From NCBI RefSeq assembly GCF_001427025.1, contig NZ_LMGA01000001.1, positions 2,033,222 through 2,097,221 of the forward strand: a DNA stretch of 64,000 bases, given 5' to 3'. Source of the DNA: Mesorhizobium sp. Root554. Its GTDB lineage: Bacteria; Pseudomonadota; Alphaproteobacteria; Rhizobiales; Rhizobiaceae. Below are positions 37,569 through 46,264 of the stretch, in pieces. A model generated the notes under the pieces. That model worked only from the letters and a program-made list of their open reading frames with translations, searched no databases and was not told where the DNA came from. The position numbers and the translations under genes are program-made. How positions within the stretch are numbered: the first letter of the stretch is position 1; each line of letters begins with the position of its first letter.

Positions 37569-39082
37569 CAGTCGATATCGAACGACACGCCCTGCGCCAG
37601 CGGCAGCGCCTTGGAATAGTTCACCGTGTTGGTGGCGCGGCGCATATAGGCCTTCCAGGCGTCGGAGCCGCTCTCGCGGCCGCCGCCGGTCTCCTTCTCG
37701 CCGCCGAACGCGCCGCCGATTTCCGCGCCCGACGTGCCGATATTGACGTTGGCGATGCCGCAGTCCGAACCGTCAACGCCGAGGAAACGCTCGGACTCCT
37801 GCAAATCGCGGGTGAAGATCGAGGATGACAGGCCGGCGCCCACCGCATTGTGCAGTTCCAGCGCCTCGTCGAAATCGCTGTATTTCATCACGTAGAGGAT
37901 CGGCGCGAAGGTTTCTTCCGTCACCGGCGACACCTGCTTCGGCATCTCGACCAGCGCCGGATGCACATAATAGGCATCCTTGTGACCGTTCTCCGCACGC
38001 GCGCCGCCAGTCACCTTGCCGCCATGGGCAACGGCTTCCTTCAGCGCCTTCTGCATATTCTCGAACGCAGCCTTGTCGATCAGCGGCCCCACCAGCGACG
38101 ATGTTTCCAGCGGATTGCCGACCGAAACGCTCCCATAGGCCTTCTTCAGGCGCGGCACGATCTGGTCGTAGACGCTGTCATGCACGAACAGCCGCCGCAG
38201 CGTCGTGCAGCGCTGGCCGGCGGTGCCCATGGCGCCGAAGGCGATGGCGCGCAACGCCATGTCGAGATCGGCCGACGGGCAGACGATGCCCGCATTGTTG
38301 CCGCCCAGTTCCAGCACCGCGCGGGCGAAACGTTTTGCGAGCCGCGGGCCGACCTCACGGCCCATGCGGGTGGAGCCCGTGGCGGACACCAGCGGCACCC
38401 TTGGATGGTCGACCAGCACTTCGCCGACCGCGCGGTCGCCGATCAGCACCGGGGCGAGATTGTCGGGCGCGTCGGCGCCGAACCGCTTGACCGCGCGCTT
38501 GAAGATGGCTTCGCAGGCGAGCGCCGTCAACGGCGTCTTCTCCGACGGCTTCCACACCACCGCGTCGCCGCAGACCAGCGCCAGCGCAGCGTTCCACGAC
38601 CAGACGGCGACCGGGAAGTTGAAGGCCGAGATGACGCCGATGACGCCCAGCGGATGCCAGGTCTCCATCATGCGGTGGCCGGGGCGCTCGGTGGCGATGG
38701 TCAGGCCGTAGAGCTGGCGGGAAAGGCCGACGGCGAAGTCGCAGATGTCGATCATCTCCTGCACTTCGCCCAACCCTTCGGACGGGATTTTTCCAACCTC
38801 GATCGACACCAGCCGTCCGAGCTCGGCCTTGTGCGCGCGCAGTTCCTCGCCGAGCAGCCGCACCAGTTCGCCACGACGCGGCCCCGGCACCAGCCGCCAC
38901 GCCTTGAAGGCCTCGTGCGCGGCGTCGATCGCCTTGCCGGCCTCGGCGGCCGAGATCGACTTCAGCGCCGCGATCTTCTCGCCCGTTACCGGGCTGTGGA
39001 CGTCCATGTCGCCGCCCGAAAGCGTCGCCTTGTCCACGCCGAGTTTCGCAAGCAGGTCGGCCGTTTCAGTGGCAATGGTCAT
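37568..39082 (-). CDS. amaB: Aldehyde dehydrogenase, ALDH7/AmaB type (aminoadipate semialdehyde dehydrogenase)
   Basis: A 504-residue NAD-dependent dehydrogenase. The active-site Glu is E258 (LELGG) and the nucleophile is C292 (GQRCTTLRR). The C-terminal family signature RATNTVNYSKALPLAQG is that of the antiquitin/ALDH7 branch, which oxidises alpha-aminoadipate semialdehyde (the open form of piperideine-6-carboxylate) in lysine degradation. ATG 39082 was chosen because AGAGGA precedes it; in-frame codons further upstream are not family-like. A glutaryl-CoA dehydrogenase gene 4 kb upstream fits the same pathway. Confidence 0.88.
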   Translation of the reverse strand: MTIATETADLLAKLGVDKATLSGGDMDVHSPVTGEKIAALKSISAAEAGKAIDAAHEAFKAWRLVPGPRRGELVRLLGEELRAHKAELGRLVSIEVGKIPSEGLGEVQEMIDICDFAVGLSRQLYGLTIATERPGHRMMETWHPLGVIGVISAFNFPVAVWSWNAALALVCGDAVVWKPSEKTPLTALACEAIFKRAVKRFGADAPDNLAPVLIGDRAVGEVLVDHPRVPLVSATGSTRMGREVGPRLAKRFARAVLELGGNNAGIVCPSADLDMALRAIAFGAMGTAGQRCTTLRRLFVHDSVYDQIVPRLKKAYGSVSVGNPLETSSLVGPLIDKAAFENMQKALKEAVAHGGKVTGGARAENGHKDAYYVHPALVEMPKQVSPVTEETFAPILYVMKYSDFDEALELHNAVGAGLSSSIFTRDLQESERFLGVDGSDCGIANVNIGTSGAEIGGAFGGEKETGGGRESGSDAWKAYMRRATNTVNYSKALPLAQGVSFDID

Positions 39083-39305
39083 GTCAAATTCCTCTGGATG
39101 GCCGGCGGTGCTCCGGCTGTCGCGCATCACGTCGCCTTTCAGGATGGGATACCCCGTCCGGATCGATTTCGCCACCCGAACATGGTCCAAGCCGGCAGGC
39201 CGTGGATTGAACCAGCGGTCGTCACATCCCGGCAGGGCACGGCTTCCGCGCCAGCAACGCACTTTCGTCATCCCGGGGAGAGCAGGTCGAAGGGCGCGGC
39301 GCTCC

Positions 39306-39328
39306 ACCCTCCCCTTTGTGAGGAGGGT
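39306..39328. repeat. Palindromic REP-like unit 1
   Basis: ACCCTCC (39306-39312) and GGAGGGT (39322-39328) flank CCTTTGTGA. The core matches units at 39413 and 40105, so it is a dispersed intergenic repeat. Confidence 0.65.
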
Positions 39329-39412
39329 CGGCGAGCAGCCGCAGCGAAGCGAAGATTGTGAGACGGGGTGGGGGTGCTCCCGATCATCGTTGATCCACCG
39401 CGCCTGCGGCGC

Positions 39413-39435
39413 GACCTCCCCACAAGGAGGAGGTC
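39413..39435. repeat. Palindromic REP-like unit 2
   Basis: GACCTCC (39413-39419) and GGAGGTC (39429-39435) flank CCACAAGGA. Same CTCCCCACAAGG core as unit 3. Confidence 0.65.
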
Positions 39436-39581
39436 GACCGTCGCGCGCGCCTCCGCCTCGCCACGCCCGGATTGTCCGCCGTCTGGCCATTGTCTTTTTC
39501 GAGGCTCGCTTCGCTCGCACAACAGGATGAGAAGCCACGACGCCGGCAAGCGGGCGCGGGCCTCGCACCGCCGGCCCTTCC

Positions 39582-39965
39582 TCAAGACGTGTCAGGCACG
39601 GACAACGTCGCCCGGCCGCCCGCCGGCCCGACAGGCCTGCCCCGGTCGGCGCGCGGACCGGCGATGCCGGGAATCACGAACCGTCTTGAAAGGAGAAGGA
39701 CGAGCAGCAGCGCGAGCGCGCGCAAACGCGCCGCGAGACGCAAAGCATCGCGGGCCGTATCCTGCTCCGCGGCCGAGATCGGCGTACCGGCGCCGATGAG
39801 AAAGGTATGCGCCTCCGCCTCACCGACGCTGAGAATGCCCAGAACATGCCGGCGGCGAAGAACGGGAAGACCGGCGGCAAGCTCGGCCAGCCCGGCGAGG
39901 GAGAACAGCAGCATCGCGATGCTTTCCAGCACCCCGCGGCTCCCATCCATCTCCCACTCTTCCAT
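39582..39965 (-). CDS. Small hydrophobic conserved protein, unknown function
   Basis: A 127-residue protein with two hydrophobic stretches, one early (about 15-33, AMLLFSLAGLAELAAG) and one late (about 85-103), and a soluble middle. AGGAGG lies about five bases before ATG 39965, which makes this start credible. The last 20 residues are Gly/Arg/Pro rich and read into repeat sequence, so the true stop may have been altered. I recall similar small membrane proteins in rhizobia but cannot name a family. Function unknown. Confidence 0.5.
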   Translation of the reverse strand: MEEWEMDGSRGVLESIAMLLFSLAGLAELAAGLPVLRRRHVLGILSVGEAEAHTFLIGAGTPISAAEQDTARDALRLAARLRALALLLVLLLSRRFVIPGIAGPRADRGRPVGPAGGRATLSVPDTS

Positions 39966-40104
39966 TCCGGCCTCCTGTTGGCGGGCCAAGTATTGATGAG
40001 CTTCCTAGGGTGGGGACAAAAATTTTGCGCGGAATGTCGTTTCGTCGTCCCGAAGCGCGCCATCACCTTCGTCATCCCCGGCGAAACGAGGCCGGTGCGA
40101 TCTC

Positions 40105-40127
40105 ACCCTCCCCACAAGGGGGAGGGT
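40105..40127. repeat. Palindromic REP-like unit 3
   Basis: ACCCTCCCC (40105-40113) and GGGGAGGGT (40119-40127) flank ACAAG; the best of the three stems. It lies eight bases before the end of the sigma factor gene. Confidence 0.7.
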
Positions 40128-40134
40128 TATCGCC

Positions 40135-41406
40135 TCATCCAGCCTTGCCGATGGTGCGCTGCGCGCCTTCCTTCATCAGCCGGTCGATATGCGTGCGGAT
40201 GTGTGCCGCCTCGGCAGCCGTGTTGGCCAGCGCGATGGCGCGGTCGAAGGCTTCCCGCGCTTCGTCGGCCCGGCCGAGTTGCATGAGCAGGCCGCCGCGC
40301 AGGCCATGGAAATGAAAATACCCCGCCAGCTTGTCTTCCAGCGGCTCGACCATCGCCAGCGCCGCTTCCGCGCCGCGCACCTTGGAGACCGCGACCGCCC
40401 GGTTGAGCGTGATGACCGGCGATGGCTGCATCTGTTCGAGCAACCCATAGAGCAGGTCGATTTCCTGCCAGTCCGTATCCTCGGCTTTCGCCGCGCGGGC
40501 ATGCAGCGCCGCGATCGCCGCCTGCACCTGATAGGGGCCGGGCTTGCGGTGCCGCAGGCCCTTGTCGACCAGCGCCAGCCCTTCTTCGATCATCTTGGAG
40601 CGCCACAACGAGCGGTCCTGGTCTTCCAGCAGCACGATCTCGCCATTGGCGTCGAAGCGGGCCGGAGCGCGCGCATGCTGCAGCAGCATAAGCGCCGCCA
40701 GCCCCATGATTTCAGGCTCCGCCTGGAAGAGCCGCAGCAAAAGCCGCGCCAGCCGGATCGCCTCCTCGCACAGCGGCGCGCGCGCCTGCGCTTCGCCGCT
40801 GTTGCTGGAATAGCCCTCATTGAAGACGAGGTAGATCATCGCCGCGACCGCCGCAAGTCGCTCCGAGCGTTCGACAGGCCCCGGCGTTTCGAACGGAACG
40901 CTGCCATCGGCGACGCGCGCCTTGGCGCGGGTAATGCGCTGTTCCATGGCGCTTTCGCCGACGAGGAAGGCACGGGCGATCTGCTTCACCGAAAGGCCGG
41001 ACACGATGCGCAGCGCCAGCGCGATCTGCTGCGTCTGCGGCAGGTCCGGGTGGCAGCAGATGAACAGCAGCCGCAAGATGTCGTCGCGGTAATGCGCGCC
41101 ATCGAGCCGTTCGGCCATGTCGCTTTCGGCGTCTTCCAGATCGGAGACCTGGTCTTCCTCCGGCATCGGCGCCTGCTTGCTGCGCTTGCGCACCGCGTCG
41201 ATGCCGCTGTTGCGGCCGACGAAGATCAGCCACGCCGCCGGATCGCGCGGCGGGCCGTTCTGCGGCCAGTTCTTGATGGCGCGCAGGCATGCATCCTGGA
41301 AAGCCTCCTCGGCCGTGTCGAGATCACGGAAGTAGCGCAGCAGCGCGCCCATCGCCTGCGGGCGGGCGGCGCTGATGGTCGAGGCGATCCAGTTCGGGTC
41401 GGTCAT
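40135..41406 (-). CDS. ECF42-type RNA polymerase sigma factor (DUF6596)
   Basis: A 423-residue extracytoplasmic-function sigma factor. Sigma region 2 (about 10-80, including AAWLIFVGRNSGIDAVRKR) and region 4 (about 110-170, with RIVSGLSVKQIARAFL) are followed by a long C-terminal domain (about 180-415) of TPR-like or DUF6596 character. This extension and the neighbouring YCII/DGPF gene place it in the ECF42 group, in which the C-terminal domain, not a separate anti-sigma factor, controls activity. Target genes and signal are unknown; it is probably co-transcribed with the YCII gene. Confidence 0.9.
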   Translation of the reverse strand: MTDPNWIASTISAARPQAMGALLRYFRDLDTAEEAFQDACLRAIKNWPQNGPPRDPAAWLIFVGRNSGIDAVRKRSKQAPMPEEDQVSDLEDAESDMAERLDGAHYRDDILRLLFICCHPDLPQTQQIALALRIVSGLSVKQIARAFLVGESAMEQRITRAKARVADGSVPFETPGPVERSERLAAVAAMIYLVFNEGYSSNSGEAQARAPLCEEAIRLARLLLRLFQAEPEIMGLAALMLLQHARAPARFDANGEIVLLEDQDRSLWRSKMIEEGLALVDKGLRHRKPGPYQVQAAIAALHARAAKAEDTDWQEIDLLYGLLEQMQPSPVITLNRAVAVSKVRGAEAALAMVEPLEDKLAGYFHFHGLRGGLLMQLGRADEAREAFDRAIALANTAAEAAHIRTHIDRLMKEGAQRTIGKAG

Positions 41407-41439
41407 GGAGGGAGCTTTCTAGCCTGCCTGAAAATTATG

Positions 41440-41805
41440 CTAGCCCGTTGGATTGATGATGCCCACCGGCCGGATTTCATAGGAACCGCCGCTCGGATTC
41501 ACCTCGGAAAGCTCCTTGGCGAAATCCACGGCCTCGTCGAGATTCGCGCAATCGATGGTGTAGAAGCCGAGGAACTGTTCCTTGGTCTCGGCGAACGGCC
41601 CGTCGAAGATGACTGACTCGCCCTTGACCTTGCGCAGCGTCGTCGCCGCCGTGGTCGGCAAGAGCCGCGCCACCGGGCCGAGCTTGCCGGCCCTGGCATA
41701 TTTATCCTGCACCTCGGAAAGCTTCGCCATTACGGCGTCGTCCTGCTCCTTGCTCCAGGCGCAGACGACATCTTCGGAGGCGTAGCAGAGAACGGCGTAG
41801 AGCAT
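41440..41805 (-). CDS. YCII/DGPF domain protein
   Basis: A 121-residue single-domain protein beginning MLYAVLCYASEDVVCAWS and bearing the FDGPFAET motif near the centre, which gives the family its DGPF name. Such genes are found next to ECF42 sigma factors and may be their main target or partner. ATG 41805 was preferred because homology starts there and AAAGGG precedes it; in-frame upstream codons read poorly. The 33-base gap to the sigma factor gene suggests one operon. Confidence 0.88.
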   Translation of the reverse strand: MLYAVLCYASEDVVCAWSKEQDDAVMAKLSEVQDKYARAGKLGPVARLLPTTAATTLRKVKGESVIFDGPFAETKEQFLGFYTIDCANLDEAVDFAKELSEVNPSGGSYEIRPVGIINPTG

Positions 41806-41913
41806 GGTTTCCCTTTCTGTGGTCATAGGACGAAAGAGAGACATATATCCCGACAATGCGCCGATAAAAATGTCGGCCCGGCTAAAAGCGGCTGCTGCCC
41901 AAGAACGGCGATG

Positions 41914-43002
41914 TCAGCCCTGCCGCGCCTTCAGCCAGTTGAGCACCAGCGTCTCCTCCTCGTCCAGCCCGGCGATGGCGCGCTTGCGCTTGTTGGCGGC
42001 GGTCATTTCGTCCAGCAGCCTGCCTTCCAGCCAGGACTCGATCACGGCGGGATGGATGTAGCATTGGCGGCAGACGGTCCTCGTATTGCCGAGGCGCTCC
42101 GCCACCTTGTCGATGACGGCATTCACGACCCGCTTCCTTTGCGCCTCGCTTTCGGGAAGCTCCGTCTGCGCGAAAAGCTTGGCGGCGTTGATGGTGCCGC
42201 CCCAGGTGCGGAAATGCTTGGAGCTGAACGCTTCGCCGGCGGCTTCGCGGATATAGCGGTTGACGTCGTCCGACCGCACCGGGCGACGCTCACCGTCCTC
42301 ATCCAGGTATTGGAACAGCTTCTGCCCGGGCAGGTCCTGCGCGCCGCGGACGACGCCGGCGATGCGGCGGTCGGTGAGCTTCAGCTTCCACTCCTGGCCG
42401 GACTTGCCCTTGAACGAAAACCGCAGGCTGGAGCCCGTTATATCGACATGGCGGTCACGCAGCGTCGTCAGGCCGAAGCTCTTGTTGTCGCGGGCATAGG
42501 CGGCGTTGCCGACCCGGATCATCGAATTTTCCAAAAGCCAGACGACCGAGGCGACGACCCGCTCCAGCGGCAGGCCGTGGCGGCGCAGATCGGCGTCGAT
42601 GCGCTCGCGCAAAGCCGGCAACGCTTCGGCGAAGGCGACGAGGCTGGAGAATTTGGCGCCGTCGCGTTCGGCCGCCCAATCGGCATGATAGCGATATTGC
42701 TTGCGACCGCGCAGGTCGCGGCCGGTGGCCTGGATGTGGCCATTGGCAGAGGGCGATATCCACACATCCGTCCAGGCAGGCGGGATCGCCAGCGCGCGGA
42801 TCCGCTTGAGGTCGCGGCCCTCGCCGAGGTGCTTTCCCCTGGCGTCGACATAGTAGAACCGCTTGGGCGAGCCCTTGCGGCGAATGCCGGGCTCGGTGTC
42901 GCTGACATAGGTGAGCGATGCCCGCTCGGCCGCAGCCTCGCCGCCGTTTGTTCGGCCGGCATTGGCTGCCGGAGCGGCCTTGGCACGGGTCTTGTCGAGC
43001 AT
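41914..43002 (-). CDS. DNA topoisomerase IB (poxvirus type)
   Basis: A 362-residue type IB topoisomerase that relaxes supercoils through a 3'-phosphotyrosyl intermediate. After an N-terminal low-complexity stretch (about 1-30) come the DNA-binding region (YVSDTEPGIRRKG..FYYVDARGK, about 33-80), the catalytic segment with KHFRTWGGT (about 262-272) and the nucleophilic tyrosine in CRQCYIHPAVIE near 325. The long N-terminal extension is common in rhizobia. ATG 43002 was chosen because GGAG lies five bases before it; TTG 43020 is possible. Confidence 0.9.
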   Translation of the reverse strand: MLDKTRAKAAPAANAGRTNGGEAAAERASLTYVSDTEPGIRRKGSPKRFYYVDARGKHLGEGRDLKRIRALAIPPAWTDVWISPSANGHIQATGRDLRGRKQYRYHADWAAERDGAKFSSLVAFAEALPALRERIDADLRRHGLPLERVVASVVWLLENSMIRVGNAAYARDNKSFGLTTLRDRHVDITGSSLRFSFKGKSGQEWKLKLTDRRIAGVVRGAQDLPGQKLFQYLDEDGERRPVRSDDVNRYIREAAGEAFSSKHFRTWGGTINAAKLFAQTELPESEAQRKRVVNAVIDKVAERLGNTRTVCRQCYIHPAVIESWLEGRLLDEMTAANKRKRAIAGLDEEETLVLNWLKARQG

Positions 43003-43072
43003 GGTGTCTCCGGGGTGCAAATCTCCCCGATAATCCTCGAAAGCGCCGCCGGTTCCGTGCGGTCAGGAGAAC

Positions 43073-44269
43073 TTAGAAAAACGCCTGCAGTCCGGTCTGC
43101 GCCCGCCCGAGGATGAGCGCATGCACATCGTGCGTGCCTTCATAGGTGTTGACGGTCTCGAGGTTCTGCGCATGGCGCATGACGTGATAGCCGATCTGGA
43201 TGCCGTTGCCGCCATGCATGTCGCGGGCCTGGCGGGCGATATCGAGCGCCTTGCCGCAATTGTTGCGCTTGACGAGCGAGATCATCTCCGGCGCCATTTT
43301 GCCTTCGTCCATCAGCCGCCCGACCCGCAGCGACCCCTGCAGCCCGAGGGCGATCTCCGTCTGCATGTCGGCAAGCTTCTTCTGGTAAAGCTGCGTGCCG
43401 GCAAGTGGCTTGTTGAACTGCTTGCGGTCGAGGCCATACTGCCGCGCCCGATGCCAGCAATCCTCCGCCGCGCCCATCGCCCCCCAGGAGATGCCGTAGC
43501 GCGCGCGGTTGAGGCAGCCGAACGGACCGGACAAGCCTCTGACATTCGGCAGCAGCGCGTCGGCCCCGACCTCGACGCCCTGCATGACGATCTCGCCGGT
43601 GATCGAGGCCCTGAGCGACAGCTTGCCGTCGATCTTCGGCGCCGTGAGCCCCTTCATGCCCTTTTCGAGCACGAAGCCACGGATGTCGTCCTTGCCGTCC
43701 TCGCTCTTGAGCTTGGCCCAGACGACGAACACATCGGCGATCGGCGCGTTGGAAATCCACATCTTCGAACCGGAAATACGGTAGCCGCCCGCCGTCTTCT
43801 CGGCGCGCGTCTTCATGCCGCCGGGATCGGAACCGGCATCCGGTTCGGTCAGGCCGAAGCAGCCGATCCATTCGCCCGAGGCCAGCTTCGGCAGATACTT
43901 CCTGCGTTGCTCCTCCGAGCCGTAGGCGTGGATCGGGTACATCACCAGCGACGACTGCACGCTCATCATCGAGCGGTAGCCTGAATCCACCCGCTCCACT
44001 TCGCGTGCGATCAGCCCATAGGTGACGTAGCTGCTGCCAAGACCGCCATATTCCTCCGGCACCGTCACGCCGAGCAGTCCTGCCTCGCCCATCTCGCGGA
44101 AGATCGCCGGATCGGTCTTTTCCTCGGCGTAGGCGGCTTCGATGCGCGGCGCCAGTTTGTCGGCGGCGAACGACGCCGCGGCGTCGCGCATCATCCGTTC
44201 GTCTTCCGACAACTGGTCTTCCAACAGGAAAGGATCGTTCCAGACGAATGCGTTTTTGTCGCCGGCCAT
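43073..44269 (-). CDS. Glutaryl-CoA dehydrogenase (acyl-CoA dehydrogenase family)
   Basis: A 398-residue FAD enzyme that oxidises and decarboxylates glutaryl-CoA to crotonyl-CoA in lysine and tryptophan degradation. The family stretch [18 protein letters not shown] (about residues 93-110), [17 protein letters not shown] near 140 and the catalytic base Glu in [16 protein letters not shown] near 380 match the glutaryl-CoA branch. ATG 44269 has AGGAGG six bases before it. The ALDH7-type gene on the same strand about 4 kb downstream fits the same pathway, though they are not in one operon. Confidence 0.88.
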   Translation of the reverse strand: MAGDKNAFVWNDPFLLEDQLSEDERMMRDAAASFAADKLAPRIEAAYAEEKTDPAIFREMGEAGLLGVTVPEEYGGLGSSYVTYGLIAREVERVDSGYRSMMSVQSSLVMYPIHAYGSEEQRRKYLPKLASGEWIGCFGLTEPDAGSDPGGMKTRAEKTAGGYRISGSKMWISNAPIADVFVVWAKLKSEDGKDDIRGFVLEKGMKGLTAPKIDGKLSLRASITGEIVMQGVEVGADALLPNVRGLSGPFGCLNRARYGISWGAMGAAEDCWHRARQYGLDRKQFNKPLAGTQLYQKKLADMQTEIALGLQGSLRVGRLMDEGKMAPEMISLVKRNNCGKALDIARQARDMHGGNGIQIGYHVMRHAQNLETVNTYEGTHDVHALILGRAQTGLQAFF

Positions 44270-44434
44270 GACCCGCCTCCTCGCGATTGGGGATTGGCGG
44301 CTTATCCGTCGGAAGGCGGCAAAAATCAAACGAAATTGCCTGTTGGCCTATCGTTTGAGCGAAGGACGCCAGGCGGCGGCGGCCATTTCCTCGCGGCTGA
44401 AGCGGCTGGAAAAACGCGGAAAATAGTGGCTCCT

Positions 44435-44740
44435 GAGTCGCTGCGAGTCCGCAGATTCGTTTTTTGTCAATTCCCGTTTGATGTCGGATTCTTCTGGGGA
44501 TAGATTAGACCCGAATCAGCCGGTCCTTGGGGGGCTCGGCGAACCAGCAAAAGTCCGATGACCCGGCTTTTCCCGGGTGCAAGGCGCGGCCGGCTTCGCG
44601 TTTCCCTTACGGATTCGTCCGTTCAAAGGCGCAGTTCAGCGCCGTGTGTTCCTAAGTGAAGTGACGCGTTTCGCGTTCGGCGCCGTTTTAGCGCCGGGCA
44701 TGAGCATCGATTCCAGCCTTCAAGATGAAATGATCGATTC
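44435..44740. promoter_or_regulatory. GANTC-dense region upstream of and into visN
   Basis: The 430-base gap 44270-44699 holds no gene I can support. Within 306 bases, eight GANTC sites occur: 44435, 44445, 44454, 44487, 44513, 44612, 44709 and 44736 (starts). At this base composition about one would be expected. GANTC is the CcrM methylation target that times cell-cycle promoters in alphaproteobacteria; such control of visN is inference. Confidence 0.6.
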
Positions 44741-45464
44741 CGCTCCGCTTCCCTCACCCAATATCCCTTCACCCGGTCCATCGGAAACGGTGGCGTCGCG
44801 CCTGGCGTCCCGGGGCGACCTCACCACCTTCCTGATGCAGCTTGCCGCCGAAATCGGGGCCGACAGCTATATGCTGCTGGCCACAGTCCATGACGGCGTG
44901 CGCAGCGAAGCCCGCATCCTCGCGTCGAACTGGATTTTCGATGCTGTCGAGCTGGCCGGCAAGAAGCTCATCGCGGCGTTCGCCCAGGGACCGCTGGCGA
45001 CGCCCCCTGGCGTGCGTCCTCGCCCTTTCGTGGCGTCGCAATCCCCGGACGCCGGCACGCTGATCAACCGTGAAGAAGCGAAACTGCTCGAAGTCCTCGG
45101 CCATGCCGAGATTTACTCGTTGCGGCTCGATATCGGCCGGCAACGTCTTTTCGGCCTGTTCTCAAGCGCCCAAACCGGCAGCATCGACCAGCCCGGATTG
45201 ATGAAGGCGCAGATGAAGTGCTGTTATGCACTTTCCCAGATCCCGCAGCTTCTCGCCGCGGCCACCATGCAGGACCCGCTGTCGGACCGTGAGCGCGAAT
45301 GCCTGTTCTGGGTGTCGGAGGGCAAGACCACCGACGAGGTTGCGGTGATCCTCGGCGTGTCGTCCAACACGGTCAACAGCTACATCACCCACGCCATCCA
45401 GAAATTCTCGGCCTCGAACCGGGCGATGGCCATCGCGACGGCGATCAGGAGCGGCATCATTTGA
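44700..45464 (+). CDS. visN: Flagellar regulator VisN (LuxR family)
   Basis: A 254-residue LuxR-type protein that, with VisR, is the master activator of motility in rhizobia, switching on rem. An N-terminal ligand-binding-type domain (about 40-180) is followed by a C-terminal helix-turn-helix (about 195-252) with ECLFWVSEGKTTDEVAVILG and SSNTVNSYITHAIQKF. ATG 44700 fits. The gene overlaps visR by four bases (TTGA), and the pair is divergent from gcdH, not preceded by fliF as in several rhizobia. Confidence 0.9.
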   Translation: MSIDSSLQDEMIDSAPLPSPNIPSPGPSETVASRLASRGDLTTFLMQLAAEIGADSYMLLATVHDGVRSEARILASNWIFDAVELAGKKLIAAFAQGPLATPPGVRPRPFVASQSPDAGTLINREEAKLLEVLGHAEIYSLRLDIGRQRLFGLFSSAQTGSIDQPGLMKAQMKCCYALSQIPQLLAAATMQDPLSDRERECLFWVSEGKTTDEVAVILGVSSNTVNSYITHAIQKFSASNRAMAIATAIRSGII

Positions 45465-46231
45465 AACACGCACAAGTCAGGCAGGCCGCGGAAGCGCTTT
45501 TCGACCAGCACCGCAACCCTTTCGGCGCATTTTCAATCGGTTCCGAAACGCATCATCCCGTATCGATTCCCGACGCCGTCCGTCGCTGCCGATGGATTGC
45601 CGTCGATCTGAACGCGACCGGTTTCGGCCTCTATTTCGCCAGCCCCTCGCCCGAGCGCCCGCGGCTGGTGCCGTGTTTCGATTCCGACTATCCGGGTGTG
45701 TCCGTCGCTTCGAAATTCCTGTCGGGCGCGACCGGCGAAGACATGGTCCGGCACTGCCGCGCCTCCACCCAGCCCAGATGGTGGGCCGACGACGGCATGC
45801 CCGGCTCCGACGCGGTGTTTCGGCATCTCCACTGGGCGGAACCGACCGATGCATTGGTGCCCGGCACAGGTGGAATTGCCTTCCCGGTGCAGGCGGAGCG
45901 CGGGCAATGCGGCCTGATCGTTTTCACCGGCACACAAATTTCGCTGCCGCAGGATGCGCTCTACGAAATCCACGCGCGCTGCTTTTCGCTTTTCACCGCC
46001 GTGGCGCGCATCAGGCCGGGTGACGCCGGCCGTATAAAGGCCATGTCGAAGCGCGAGCTCGAATGCCTGAAGCTGACCGCCAGCGGTTGCACCAGCGAAG
46101 ACATAGCGCGCGTCCTGAAGCTGTCGGTGCACACCGCCAACCAGTACCTGACCCAGTCCACCCAGAAATTGAACGCCGTGAACCGCATGCAGGCGGTCGC
46201 GAAGGCGTTGAGGCTTGGACTGATCGAATAG
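45461..46231 (+). CDS. visR: Flagellar regulator VisR (LuxR family)
   Basis: The 256-residue partner of VisN. Its C-terminal helix-turn-helix (about 190-250) reads ELECLKLTASGCTSEDIARVL and SVHTANQYLTQSTQKL, parallel to VisN. The start is taken as TTG 45461, overlapping the visN TGA; no ATG or GTG occurs until far inside the domain, and AGGAG precedes the site by about nine bases. A non-ATG start with overlap suggests strict coupling to VisN synthesis. It is followed by a convergent small gene. Confidence 0.88.
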   Translation: MKHAQVRQAAEALFDQHRNPFGAFSIGSETHHPVSIPDAVRRCRWIAVDLNATGFGLYFASPSPERPRLVPCFDSDYPGVSVASKFLSGATGEDMVRHCRASTQPRWWADDGMPGSDAVFRHLHWAEPTDALVPGTGGIAFPVQAERGQCGLIVFTGTQISLPQDALYEIHARCFSLFTAVARIRPGDAGRIKAMSKRELECLKLTASGCTSEDIARVLKLSVHTANQYLTQSTQKLNAVNRMQAVAKALRLGLIE

Positions 46232-46264
46232 GCAGAGCCGTCTGAAACTTCCGAAGGCGCGTAT

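Larger units (their letters stand above)
39083..39581. other. Repeat-rich intergenic stretch
   Basis: About 499 bases with no convincing gene; open frames here lack ribosome sites and read as low-complexity Arg/Pro/Ala translations. It contains two of the three palindromic CCTCCCC repeat units listed separately and a C/G-skewed sequence typical of rhizobial intergenic elements. Confidence 0.6.

Noticed and set aside
37850..39361. 503-codon plus-strand frame opposite the ALDH7-type gene
   Set aside because: Antisense of a clear dehydrogenase; no RBS.
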